A DNA stretch of 18,866 nucleotides from an uncultured Collinsella sp. (GCA_900549345.1 UROC01000034.1:1-18866); one strand, 5' to 3'. Positions 1-6,754 are shown, numbered from the stretch's first letter. Made by a program: numbers and translations. The notes: generated by a model from the sequence alone, not told the origin.

Positions 1-242
1 ACTCGAGGGCAAGAGGGCAGCCGGTCGTGTCAATTCCGGTCTAACAGAGCCTTTTCATTTCGGGCATTCCCAGCTACTTTATTCGGCTACAGTAATTACA
101 GGGCGTCTTTATTAAAGTAAAGCTGCAAACTGAGTACGATTAACCGTTCATCGCATATTTCATCACGCTTATCGAGTAAGTTTCTTTCATAGATGAATAT
201 TGTTTCCAGTTCGTTACGCTAATGAGGTGTCTTTATTGGCTG
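1..242. other. Non-coding, AT-richer upstream region
   Basis: No convincing gene is visible. The short open frames here have no recognisable domain or good ribosome-binding site. The stretch is clearly more AT-rich than the genes that follow, which fits a promoter region for the C69 peptidase gene. The segment near 110-125 (GCGTCTTTATTAAAG) and the segment near 225-238 (GGTGTCTTTATTGG) share a GTCTTTATT core. I could not assign a confident -35/-10 pair. Confidence 0.5.
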
Positions 243-266
243 AAGCCCTCTGGCGACAGAGGGCTT
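243..266 (+). terminator. Perfect 10-bp hairpin with GCGA loop upstream of the C69 peptidase gene
   Basis: AAGCCCTCTG (243-252) pairs perfectly with CAGAGGGCTT (257-266) around a GCGA (GNRA-type) tetraloop. Only three T residues follow, so it is a weak intrinsic terminator. It ends about ten bases before the Shine-Dalgarno sequence of the next gene. It could be the terminator of an upstream transcript, an attenuator, or an mRNA-stabilising 5' hairpin. Confidence 0.5.
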
Positions 267-285
267 TCGCACGCTGGGAGGGAAA

Positions 286-2229
286 ATGAGGAAAACTCGC
301 CCCGTCAACGCGCTCAAGAAGCTAGGCATAGGCCTCGCCTTTGGAGCTGCGACCATCATGTCCATGCCGACATCTGCGCTCGCCTGCACGCAGATGTACA
401 TGGGCAAAAACCTAACAGCCGACGGCAACACATATTATGGTCGCGCCGAGGACTTTGGCCCGCGCTACCTCAAGCACTTTGGCATTGAGCCGTCGCATGC
501 CCCCGGGTATACCTACGGCTCAGACGAGTCCAACTTCTCATACAGGTCGACCAAGACTACATATCGTTATAGCTACGTGCGCGATCATCCTTCGCAGTGG
601 CACGGGCGCTATGATGCCTACTCTGAGGCAGGCATCAACGAGAAGGGCGTGTCCTGCTCCGCAACGCTGACCACCAACATGAACGATAAAGCCGCCAAGG
701 CAGACCCCCTGACCGACACTGGCATTGGCGAGTATAGCTACGGCAGCGTTATCTTAGGCGAAAGTGCCAAAGCACGTGAGGGTGTCGAGCTCCTCGGCAA
801 GATCATCGACGAGCAGGGCGCCAACGGCAACGATCAGATTATCATCGCCGACAGCAACGAGACTTGGCTGTTTGCCGCACTTTCCGGCCACCAGTGGATC
901 GCCATGAAGCTCGCCGATGACGTCGCCTCACTCAACCCCAACATCGGCGGACTCAATTACGATGTCAACCTTGATGACGCCGAGAACTGCCTCCACTCCG
1001 AGGGCATCCAGACCATGCCCGAGAAAAATGGCTTCGCCGAGTACACCGACGGCAAGTTCGACGTTGCCAAGACCTATGGCAAAAGCGTCGCCGATTCCGG
1101 CGTTCATCAGTGGACTCGCTATGTCCAGGGCCGCGATTACTTCATGGCCCCGTTGACCAAGGGTGCGGATTACGACATCGTCACGGTTAAACCGGAAAAA
1201 GGCCCCGACCAAATCGGAGCCATGGTCAGCGAGATCCAGCCCCTGTTCTTCAAGCCCGGCAAGTCCGACTGGAACACCTTTGAGATGATCCGTGCATTTG
1301 GCAACCGCGGCGAAAATGTCCCCGGCCTCAACGCCAACACCGACGGTGTCTACGCCATCGGCACCGAAAGAAGCACCGAGACCAACCTCTTCCAGATCCG
1401 TCAGGGCATGGACCCCGAGATCGCGACCATTCAGTGGGAGATGCTCTCCCGCGCCGCCTACTCCGTCGCTATTCCTCTGTACTCTGCACTGCTCACCGAG
1501 GTCAGCCCCTACTTCAGCAATCAGGATGTCTCCTACGATCACTGCGAAGAGACGGACATCGTGAACAACGAGGAGCCCGAGAACTCCATCAACTACGTCC
1601 TCATGGACATTAGTTCCCTCTGCTACGAGCACCGCGAGCAGCTCGGCACCGGCGTTCGCGCCTACCTCGACGCTCTCCAGAACGAGCTCATCGAGCAGAA
1701 CCTTGAGGTCGATGCTGCTATGCAGGCCGAGACCACCACTGAGGGCCGCACCGCCCTGGCAAACAAGGCCGGCAAGGCTGCCACTGAGAACACCTACGTC
1801 AAGTGCAAGGCCCTTCTCCAGGAGATGCGCGCTTATCTGAAGGCTGAGGATTTCAGCACGCCCTTCACCCCGAGCGACCTGAACACTGAGACCAACGGCC
1901 TCAAGGTGTCCATCACCTATGCCAAGGACACTCTTGCCACCGACCCGGTGACCCCGGATCAGCCCGGAACTCCCGAACAGCCCGGTACCCCCGAGCAGCC
2001 CGCTAAGCCCGAACAGCCCGCTAAGCCCGAGCAGCCCACCACCAAGCCCGAGAAGCCCGGCAAGTCGGACACCACGACCACGGTAACCACCAACAAGACG
2101 AACACCAAGGGCGGCCTGCCCACCACTGGCGATCGTTTTGATGGCCGCATGGTGGCTGCATTCGCCATCGCTGGCGTTGCCGTCATCTCCGCGGGCGGTT
2201 ACTTCCTCTACCGTCGCAATAAGGAGTAA
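286..2229 (+). CDS. Sortase-anchored C69-family dipeptidase (PepD-like)
   Basis: This is a secreted, cell-wall-attached peptidase of the C69 (PepD/U34 dipeptidase) family of N-terminal-nucleophile hydrolases. The 647-residue product starts with a signal peptide: basic residues 2-12, a hydrophobic core, and cleavage predicted after Ala33 in TSALA. The next residue is Cys34, followed by T-x-M-x-x-G-K and DGNTYYGRAEDFG, the pattern around the catalytic cysteine in this family. Signal cleavage could therefore expose the nucleophile directly. Residues about 30-550 are the catalytic body. A Pro/Glu/Gln/Lys-rich repeat stretch (PEQP units, about 555-590) looks like a wall-spanning region. It is followed by LPTTG (611-615), a hydrophobic segment (about 622-642) and the charged tail RRNKE, a standard sortase signal. 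The ATG has a GGGAGG Shine-Dalgarno sequence. Substrate specificity cannot be read from sequence. Confidence 0.9.
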   Translation: MRKTRPVNALKKLGIGLAFGAATIMSMPTSALACTQMYMGKNLTADGNTYYGRAEDFGPRYLKHFGIEPSHAPGYTYGSDESNFSYRSTKTTYRYSYVRDHPSQWHGRYDAYSEAGINEKGVSCSATLTTNMNDKAAKADPLTDTGIGEYSYGSVILGESAKAREGVELLGKIIDEQGANGNDQIIIADSNETWLFAALSGHQWIAMKLADDVASLNPNIGGLNYDVNLDDAENCLHSEGIQTMPEKNGFAEYTDGKFDVAKTYGKSVADSGVHQWTRYVQGRDYFMAPLTKGADYDIVTVKPEKGPDQIGAMVSEIQPLFFKPGKSDWNTFEMIRAFGNRGENVPGLNANTDGVYAIGTERSTETNLFQIRQGMDPEIATIQWEMLSRAAYSVAIPLYSALLTEVSPYFSNQDVSYDHCEETDIVNNEEPENSINYVLMDISSLCYEHREQLGTGVRAYLDALQNELIEQNLEVDAAMQAETTTEGRTALANKAGKAATENTYVKCKALLQEMRAYLKAEDFSTPFTPSDLNTETNGLKVSITYAKDTLATDPVTPDQPGTPEQPGTPEQPAKPEQPAKPEQPTTKPEKPGKSDTTTTVTTNKTNTKGGLPTTGDRFDGRMVAAFAIAGVAVISAGGYFLYRRNKE

Positions 2230-2244
2230 CGTCTTAGCTGAGCG

Positions 2245-2287
2245 GGCGGGGCACATGAGTCACCACGCCCACTTAACCCGCCTTTTT
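2245..2287 (+). terminator. Probable terminator after the C69 peptidase gene
   Basis: GGCGGG (2245-2250) can pair with CCCGCC (2277-2282), followed directly by five T residues (2283-2287). The loop is long (26 nt), though an inner GGGC/GCCC pairing (2249-2252 with 2267-2270) is an alternative. The position just after the stop codon supports transcription termination. Confidence 0.5.
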
Positions 2288-2307
2288 GACCGACGGGAAA
2301 CCCGCCT

Positions 2308-2330
2308 GAAATCTTTTTAAAAAAGATTTC
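2308..2330. promoter_or_regulatory. Perfect AT-rich palindrome upstream of the trp leader promoter
   Basis: GAAATCTTTTT (2308-2318) is the exact reverse complement of AAAAAGATTTC (2320-2330), with one base between them. It lies about 20 bases upstream of the extended -10 element at 2349-2357, in the -35/UP-element zone. It could be an operator for a dimeric regulator, an UP element, or a hairpin of the upstream transcript. The choice is not settled by sequence. Confidence 0.5.
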
Positions 2331-2348
2331 CCCGCACACACTTCGCTG

Positions 2349-2357
2349 TGCTATAGT
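2349..2357 (+). promoter_or_regulatory. Extended -10 promoter element for the tryptophan transporter operon
   Basis: TGCTATAGT matches the extended -10 form (TGnTATAAT) with one mismatch. It would start transcription near 2363-2365, about 50 bases before the leader peptide. No good -35 hexamer sits 16-18 bases upstream, as is common for extended -10 promoters. Confidence 0.55.
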
Positions 2358-2415
2358 GCAGCGCAACAGCAACTAGGTGCGACCGCGCCACGGCATCACG
2401 AAAGGAGCCACCAAC

Positions 2416-2484
2416 ATGAAGAACACGATGAAGTCTCTCAACAACTGGTGGTGGCGTGATGCGAATACGATCGGTCGACAGTGA
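2416..2484 (+). CDS. Tryptophan attenuator leader peptide (22 aa, three consecutive Trp)
   Basis: This short frame begins with ATG seven bases after an AAAGGAG Shine-Dalgarno sequence (2401-2407). It encodes MKNTMKSLNNWWWRDANTIGRQ and stops with TGA. Three consecutive Trp codons (2446-2454) in a 22-codon peptide, placed before an intrinsic terminator and an ECF transporter operon, are the mark of a ribosome-mediated attenuator like those of trp biosynthetic operons. Low charged tRNA-Trp should stall the ribosome at 2446-2454. The segment 2471-2478 (TCGGTCGA), which a ribosome at the stop codon would cover, can pair with 2534-2541 (TCGACCGG) and so break the terminator. The peptide is not expected to have a function of its own. 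Confidence 0.88.
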   Translation: MKNTMKSLNNWWWRDANTIGRQ

Positions 2485-2522
2485 GTCCCTCACGCCTGTT
2501 TTTGCGCTCTAGGTGATTGGAA

Positions 2523-2551
2523 GGCCTCCGGTTTCGACCGGGGGCCTTTTT
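2523..2551 (+). terminator. Intrinsic terminator of the trp attenuator
   Basis: GGCCTCCGG (2523-2531) pairs with CCGGGGGCC (2538-2546) over nine positions with one G-U pair, around a TTTCGA loop. Five T residues (2547-2551) follow. It lies between the leader peptide and the first structural gene, so it would stop transcription of the transporter operon when tryptophan is plentiful. Confidence 0.88.
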
Positions 2552-2628
2552 CTATCTCGAGCCCGATCGCATTCGCATCACGCGCCTCCGCTTTTCTCTT
2601 GCAATCCCCTTCCGAAAGGATTTTCACC

Positions 2629-3201
2629 ATGTCTCAGAACACCACCGCCACCCAGCCCCGCACCGTCCAGACCGCCGATCGCGGCAAACTCGATGTCCGC
2701 GCCCTCGTCCTGCTCGCCATCCTGCTCGCCGCCGGCTTCATCCTCAACTTCACCGTCGGCAAGGCAATCTCGGGCATCTCGGGCGGCATGATCAGCCCCG
2801 AGTTCATCATCTCGGCCTTCTGCCTCACCATCCTGGTCGTTCGTCCCAACATCGGCCAGGCGCTCGTCATTGGCCTCATCTCGGCTGCCGTGATCCAGAT
2901 CACCACCACTTCGCCGTTCGTCGATTTTGCCGCCGAGGGCATCGCCGCCATGCTCATGGCCGGCATCGTCAACGCCGCCGGCAAGAACGGTCAGGTTAAG
3001 CCTGCCGTCGCCATCGTCGCTACCTTCGTGACCACCTTTGTCTCCGGCGTCATCTTCATGGTTATCAAGATGGCCATGCTTGGCGTGGTCGGCGAGCTCG
3101 CCGCCGCTATGTTGCCCGTCGTCGCCATGACCGCCGTCTTTAACGCCATTCTGGTCGGCGCCCTCTACCTGCCCATCCAGAAGGCCCTGAAGCTCAACTA
3201 A
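2629..3201 (+). CDS. trpP: ECF transporter substrate-binding (S) subunit, TrpP-like tryptophan transporter
   Basis: This 190-residue integral membrane protein is the likely substrate-binding subunit of an energy-coupling-factor importer. A short polar N-terminus (about 25 residues) precedes five to six hydrophobic segments: about 31-48, 57-75, 80-97, 104-120, 125-150 and 155-180. The start LVLLAILLAAG, and the segments around GGMISPEFIISAFCL and RPNIGQALVIGLISAA, resemble the Bacillus TrpP/YhaG group; this is remembered family similarity. The upstream leader peptide with three Trp codons independently points to tryptophan as substrate. I chose the ATG at 2629 because AAAGGA (2615-2620) sits eight bases upstream; an upstream in-frame ATG at 2599 has no such site. 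ecfA and ecfT follow. Another aromatic or indole substrate remains possible. Confidence 0.82.
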   Translation: MSQNTTATQPRTVQTADRGKLDVRALVLLAILLAAGFILNFTVGKAISGISGGMISPEFIISAFCLTILVVRPNIGQALVIGLISAAVIQITTTSPFVDFAAEGIAAMLMAGIVNAAGKNGQVKPAVAIVATFVTTFVSGVIFMVIKMAMLGVVGELAAAMLPVVAMTAVFNAILVGALYLPIQKALKLN

Positions 3202-3221
3202 CCCACAGTGACCCATCGGTA

Positions 3222-3295
3222 AAGACCGTCCCAAACAACTAGCTCTTGGGGACGTTCTTAAACGACTAGTCATTAAAGAACGTCCCCAATGACTA
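3222..3295. repeat. Palindromic repeat between the S subunit and EcfA genes
   Basis: The core 3246-3289 is a 44-base palindrome with 20 of 22 pairs, including an uninterrupted 14-bp arm TTGGGGACGTTCTT (3246-3259) and AAGAACGTCCCCAA (3276-3289), centred on GACTAGTC. A degenerate third copy (AAAGACCGTCCCAAACAACT) starts at 3222. The unit AAAGAACGTCCCCAATGACT therefore appears three times, once inverted. No T-run follows. It looks like a dispersed extragenic palindrome, and in RNA it would form a strong hairpin between trpP and ecfA that could set relative expression. Confidence 0.7.
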
Positions 3296-3307
3296 TGAAA
3301 GGTATCC

Positions 3308-5059
3308 ATGGAAACGATCATCAACGTCGACGATGTCTCGTTCTCCTATGGCACGCAGACCGAGCGGGCGCTCAGCCACATCTCGCTCAGCGTGAACAAG
3401 GGAGATTTCATCGGCATCATCGGGCCCTCGGGCGCCGGCAAGTCCACGCTTGCCGCCTGCCTGTCGGGTGCCGTGCCCCACCACTACACCGGCACGTTCT
3501 TTGGGGCCGTCATGGTAGACGGCCACGACACCTGCGAAGCCTCGCTCACCGACGTGTCGCAAATCGTCGGCAGCGTGCTGCAGGATATCGACACGCAGAT
3601 GGTCGCTTCGGTCGTCGAGGACGAGATGCTCTTTGGCCTCGAGAACTTTGGCGTTCCCCACGACCAGATCGAGCGGCGCGTGAGTGAAACGCTCGAGACC
3701 GTCGGCATCAGCGACCTGCGTGACCGCGAGATCGCCACCCTCTCGGGCGGACAGAAGCAAAAGGTAGCCATCGCCGCCATCCTCGCCATGCGTCCGCGCG
3801 TCTTGGTTCTCGACGAGCCCACCGCGGCACTCGACCCCGCCAGCTCCACGTTGGTCTTCGAGACGCTGCGTGAGGCAAACCGCACACTTGGAATCACCAT
3901 CGTCGTCGTTGAGCAAAAGGTCGCCCTGCTCTCGGAGTACTGCAACCGCGTGCTCGTGCTCAACCATGGCGAAATCGCGCTGCAGGGCGAACCACACGAG
4001 GTCTTCGCGCATACCGACGAGCTCCGTGCCATCGGCGTCGACTGCCCTCGCGTCACGCGTATCTTCAATAGCCTCGAGGCCGATGGCCTGGTAAGCGGTA
4101 CCCCTTGCTTGGATGTCGATGAGGCCGAGCGCCTGATTTCGGGCATCGTCGACCCCGCACGCGCGGCCAGCGAAGCCCAGGCGCCCGCCGGCTCCCCGCA
4201 TGCACCGTCGTTGCGCCCTCATGCCAAGGACGCCGAACCCGTACTCACCTTCGACCATGTTGAGTTTGCCTATCCCAATGGCGGCGCCGCCGTACACGAC
4301 CTCAACCTGACGCTCTATCCCGGCGAGCTCGTGGGCATCGTCGGCCAAAACGGTGCCGGCAAGACCACGCTCACCAAGCTGCTCACAGGCCTGCTTAAGC
4401 CCGCCTCGGGCAGCGTGCGCGTTACGGGGCTGGACACCGCAGCCGTTCCCACGAGCCGCATCGCCCGCGAAGTCGCAACCCTCTTCCAAAACCCCGACCG
4501 CCAGATCTGCAAGGATACCGTACTCGACGAGGTCGCTTTTGGCCTGGAGCTTGCCGGCATCGACCGTGCCGAGGCTCTGCGTCGCGCTCGACTCGTTATC
4601 GACCGCTTTGGCCTGCCTGCCGATGAGGCACCTTTCTCGCTTTCGCGCGGCCAGCGACAAATGGTGGCGCTTGCCTCCGTCGTAGTTGTTGAGCCCAAGA
4701 TCGTCGTGCTCGACGAGCCCACGAGCGGCCTTGATTACCGCGAGTGCATGACCGTCATGGAAACGGTGCGCACCATGGCCGAGCGCGGCTGCGCCGTTAT
4801 CATGGTCTGCCACGATATGGAAGTTGTTTCCGACTTTGCCGAGCGTATCGTAGTAATGGCCGACGGTCGCATCCTCGACCGCGGCCGCACGCACGAGCTA
4901 TTCTCGAACATCGATCTCATGCGGCGTGCCTACGTGGAGCCTCCCCAGGTTATTGAACTCTCGCGCCGTCTGGCATCTTCCGTCTCGCCCGCTTTTGCGC
5001 AGGTGAGCGAGGTCACCGATGTCGTTCGCATTACCAAGGAGATGGTCCGCCGTGGTTAA
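3308..5059 (+). CDS. Fused double ATPase of an ECF transporter (EcfA-EcfA')
   Basis: This 583-residue protein carries two complete ABC ATPase domains and powers substrate uptake through EcfT and the S subunit. Domain 1 has Walker A GPSGAGKST (39-47), signature LSGGQ (145-149) and Walker B ending LDE (168-170). A linker rich in Ala/Pro (about 275-305) leads to domain 2, with Walker A GQNGAGKTT (346-354), a slightly altered signature LSRGQ (445-449) and Walker B LDE (468-470). Most ECF systems use two separate ATPase genes; fused forms are known. The ATG at 3308 follows AAAGG (3298-3302). The 3' end overlaps the EcfT start by eight bases, so the two are probably translationally coupled. Position after trpP makes it a dedicated (group I) module rather than a shared one. 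Confidence 0.93.
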   Translation: METIINVDDVSFSYGTQTERALSHISLSVNKGDFIGIIGPSGAGKSTLAACLSGAVPHHYTGTFFGAVMVDGHDTCEASLTDVSQIVGSVLQDIDTQMVASVVEDEMLFGLENFGVPHDQIERRVSETLETVGISDLRDREIATLSGGQKQKVAIAAILAMRPRVLVLDEPTAALDPASSTLVFETLREANRTLGITIVVVEQKVALLSEYCNRVLVLNHGEIALQGEPHEVFAHTDELRAIGVDCPRVTRIFNSLEADGLVSGTPCLDVDEAERLISGIVDPARAASEAQAPAGSPHAPSLRPHAKDAEPVLTFDHVEFAYPNGGAAVHDLNLTLYPGELVGIVGQNGAGKTTLTKLLTGLLKPASGSVRVTGLDTAAVPTSRIAREVATLFQNPDRQICKDTVLDEVAFGLELAGIDRAEALRRARLVIDRFGLPADEAPFSLSRGQRQMVALASVVVVEPKIVVLDEPTSGLDYRECMTVMETVRTMAERGCAVIMVCHDMEVVSDFAERIVVMADGRILDRGRTHELFSNIDLMRRAYVEPPQVIELSRRLASSVSPAFAQVSEVTDVVRITKEMVRRG

Positions 5060-5798
5060 CGTCATCGACTACATGCCGGGCGATACGCTGCTGCATCGCC
5101 TGAACCCCGTCGTCAAACTGGGCCTCGCCGCCGCCATCATCGTCGGCATCTTCTTGTCCGACACCTACGTGGCGCTGCTGGGCTTTTTGGTGCTCACCCT
5201 TGCGCTGGGCGCCTATGCCGGTGTCGTCGACCGTCTGTTCTCGCTGCTCAAGTTGCTGATTCCGCTCGCGCTTATCATGCTGGTGCTCCAGCTGGCCTTT
5301 ATGCGCGATGGCAACGTTGTGTGGGGCTTTATCACCGACACGGGCCTCATCACAGGATCGAAGGCCTGTCTGCGCCTGCTGGGTGTGGCGTTACCGCTCA
5401 TCCTCATGCTCATGGTGACCAAGCTCAACGACCTTGCCAACGCCTGCGTCGAGGTGCTGCACGTACCGTATCGCTATGCCTTCACCTTTACCACGGCGCT
5501 GCGCTTTGTGCCAGTGTTTGGTCAGGAGATGAACGCCATCATGGAAGCGCAGACCGCGCGCGGCGTCGAGTACGACACCAAGAACCCTATCAAGAAGCTT
5601 AAGCTCATGTTGCCACTGTGTGTGCCGCTGCTCATCTCGAGCGTGGGCAAGACCGATGCCACGGCCTTGGCGGCAGAACAGCGCGGCTTCTATCTGCGCA
5701 CGCGCGCCAGCTCGTACAAGCGCTACCCCATCAAGGGCCTGGACATCGCCGTACTCATCGTCAGCATCGCCCTCATCGCCATCGGCTTCCTGTTCTAG
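5052..5798 (+). CDS. ecfT: ECF transporter transmembrane subunit EcfT
   Basis: This 248-residue membrane protein couples the ATPases to the substrate-binding subunit. Hydrophobic segments lie near 20-60, 65-90, 105-130 and 225-248. Two cytoplasmic coupling motifs are visible: Ala169-Arg170-Gly171 in TARGVEYDT, and Gln210-Arg211-Gly212 in EQRGFYLRTR. These are the XRG motifs that contact the ATPase grooves. I chose the GTG at 5052 because AAGGAG (5036-5041) lies ten bases upstream and the usual EcfT N-terminus (YMPGDTLLHRLNPVVKL) begins right after it. An ATG at 5019 in the same frame lacks a site and would overlap ecfA more. A strong terminator follows, so this is the last gene of the operon. 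Confidence 0.9.
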   Translation: MVNVIDYMPGDTLLHRLNPVVKLGLAAAIIVGIFLSDTYVALLGFLVLTLALGAYAGVVDRLFSLLKLLIPLALIMLVLQLAFMRDGNVVWGFITDTGLITGSKACLRLLGVALPLILMLMVTKLNDLANACVEVLHVPYRYAFTFTTALRFVPVFGQEMNAIMEAQTARGVEYDTKNPIKKLKLMLPLCVPLLISSVGKTDATALAAEQRGFYLRTRASSYKRYPIKGLDIAVLIVSIALIAIGFLF

Positions 5799-5827
5799 TT
5801 CACCACCGACAGCAACCGCCCAACGCA

Positions 5828-5864
5828 AAAGGCCTCGGCTCGCACCAAACGAGCCGAGGCCTTT
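5828..5864. terminator. Bidirectional intrinsic terminator between ecfT and the racemase gene
   Basis: AAAGGCCTCGGCTCG (5828-5842) pairs perfectly over 15 bp with CGAGCCGAGGCCTTT (5850-5864), with a seven-base loop. T-rich sequence follows on the plus strand (TTTATTGTTT) and TTTT on the minus strand. It can end both ecfT and the convergent racemase transcript. Confidence 0.9.
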
Positions 5865-5923
5865 ATTGTTTCACCAGATAAAACCTACCAAAATTAACCT
5901 GTCCCTTTTTGACGGGTCGGAAG

Positions 5924-6670
5924 CTAGAGGCGGTAGGGGACGCCGCTGCGGATGATGGATTCGCGCACCAGGACATCCATGGCATCGAGGGTGATCTCGG
6001 GCATCTCTCGATACTTCTGCAGCACCGATAGCTCGGTGCAGGCCAGAATGACACGGTCGCAGCCGCTACGGGCGAACTCCCACATCACGCGGTCGAACTT
6101 ATCCATATCGGGCTCACGTCCGGCTTTCACATCATCGTAGATAAGCGACATCACATCGTTCTGACGTTTCTCGCTGGGATAGACGACCTCAACACCCGCA
6201 GCCTCGCATTCGCGGCCGTAAACGCCCGCGCCCACGGTTCCGTCGGTGCCCATGATGCCGATCTTGCGCACCGGCTCGGCCGGCATACTCAGGTTGGGGT
6301 CGAACTCGCACTCCCCCATCACCGCACCCGCAAGGGCATAGCGAACCGACTCGCGCGGCATGTGGATAATCGGCACCTTCGTAAACGACTGGATCTGGTC
6401 GTAGAAGTAGTGTGACGTGTTGCAGGGAATGGCAATGTGCGCACAGCCCAGCGACTCGAGTGCCTGGGCACACTCTTTCATGGTCGCCAGCAGCTTGGCG
6501 TGCTCGCCGGTCTTAATGGCCAGCGTGCGGTCGGGCATGGTCGACTTGGAGAGCACCACCATGTCAATATGTTCCTGATCGCAGGCAGCAGCCGTATGAC
6601 GCACTACCTGGTCGTAGTAATACGACGTGGCCTCGGCGCCCATGCCGCCGATAACTCCCAGCTTTTCCAT
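5924..6670 (-). CDS. Aspartate racemase family protein
   Basis: The 248-residue product belongs to the PLP-independent Asp/Glu racemase superfamily, which interconverts L- and D-amino acids with two cysteines. Visible marks are the N-terminal GVIGGMG (5-11), PDRT (46-49), the first catalytic Cys83 in AIPCNTSH, and the second near residue 211 in ILACTELSVL. An ATG at 6670 with AAGGAGG just upstream fixes the start; the frame stays open further upstream but without support. The gene lies 84 bases downstream of a D-aspartate ligase gene on the same strand, so it probably supplies D-aspartate for the cell-wall cross-bridge. Glutamate racemase activity is less likely given this neighbour. It may also have its own promoter in the gap. 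Confidence 0.87.
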   Translation of the reverse strand: MEKLGVIGGMGAEATSYYYDQVVRHTAAACDQEHIDMVVLSKSTMPDRTLAIKTGEHAKLLATMKECAQALESLGCAHIAIPCNTSHYFYDQIQSFTKVPIIHMPRESVRYALAGAVMGECEFDPNLSMPAEPVRKIGIMGTDGTVGAGVYGRECEAAGVEVVYPSEKRQNDVMSLIYDDVKAGREPDMDKFDRVMWEFARSGCDRVILACTELSVLQKYREMPEITLDAMDVLVRESIIRSGVPYRL

Positions 6671-6692
6671 CGCCGCCTCCTTGGTGACGCTT

Positions 6693-6745
6693 GCGCAATT
6701 GCGCGTATCATACCCGCGCCCGCCCGATGTAAACCGGACGGGCGC
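6693..6745 (-). promoter_or_regulatory. Possible internal promoter, palindrome and hairpin before the racemase gene
   Basis: On the minus strand, TATGAT (6707-6712) is a good -10. TTTACA (6728-6733) could be a -35, but the spacer is only 15 bases. GCGCAATTGCGC (6693-6704) is a perfect 12-base palindrome near the predicted start site. An 11-bp hairpin with one G-U pair (6716-6726 with 6735-6745) spans the gap and has no T-run, so it looks like an intercistronic stem rather than a terminator. Confidence 0.35.
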
Positions 6746-6754
6746 CGCACTCAT

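Larger units (their letters stand above)
2393..2583 (+). promoter_or_regulatory. Trp attenuator RNA with competing pairings
   Basis: Four pairings compete in this leader. (a) GCATCACG (2393-2400), just before the leader Shine-Dalgarno, pairs perfectly with CGTGATGC (2455-2462), just after the Trp codons. (b) 2471-2478 pairs with 2534-2541 in the terminator loop and right arm, a candidate antiterminator. (c) The terminator hairpin is 2523-2546. (d) 2454-2474 pairs with 2563-2583 at 20 of 21 positions, only A2467/C2570 failing. After a 2-nt bulge, TCGA (2475-2478) continues it with TCGA (2557-2560). Pairing (d) loops out the whole terminator. The leader peptide and the terminator support attenuation; the role of (d) is unknown. 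Confidence 0.75.

Noticed and set aside
384..387. Lipoprotein signal in the C69 peptidase
   Set aside because: A cysteine follows the signal peptide, but the preceding A-L-A lacks the usual Leu at -3. Family knowledge makes it the catalytic residue, and an LPxTG anchor is present.
928..2256. 442-codon open frame on the minus strand opposite the C69 peptidase gene
   Set aside because: It follows from the GC-rich codon use of the real gene; its product is a low-complexity Gly/Leu/Val-rich sequence with no domain.
3293..4894. 533-codon minus-strand frame opposite the fused EcfA gene
   Set aside because: The plus strand encodes two complete ABC ATPase domains; the antisense product has no motif and no ribosome-binding site that I can see.
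5889..5912. ACCTGTC...GACGGGT hairpin between ecfT and the racemase gene
   Set aside because: A 7-bp stem with one G-U pair and a T-rich loop. It may be a dispersed repeat, but one copy in the window is not enough to support that.
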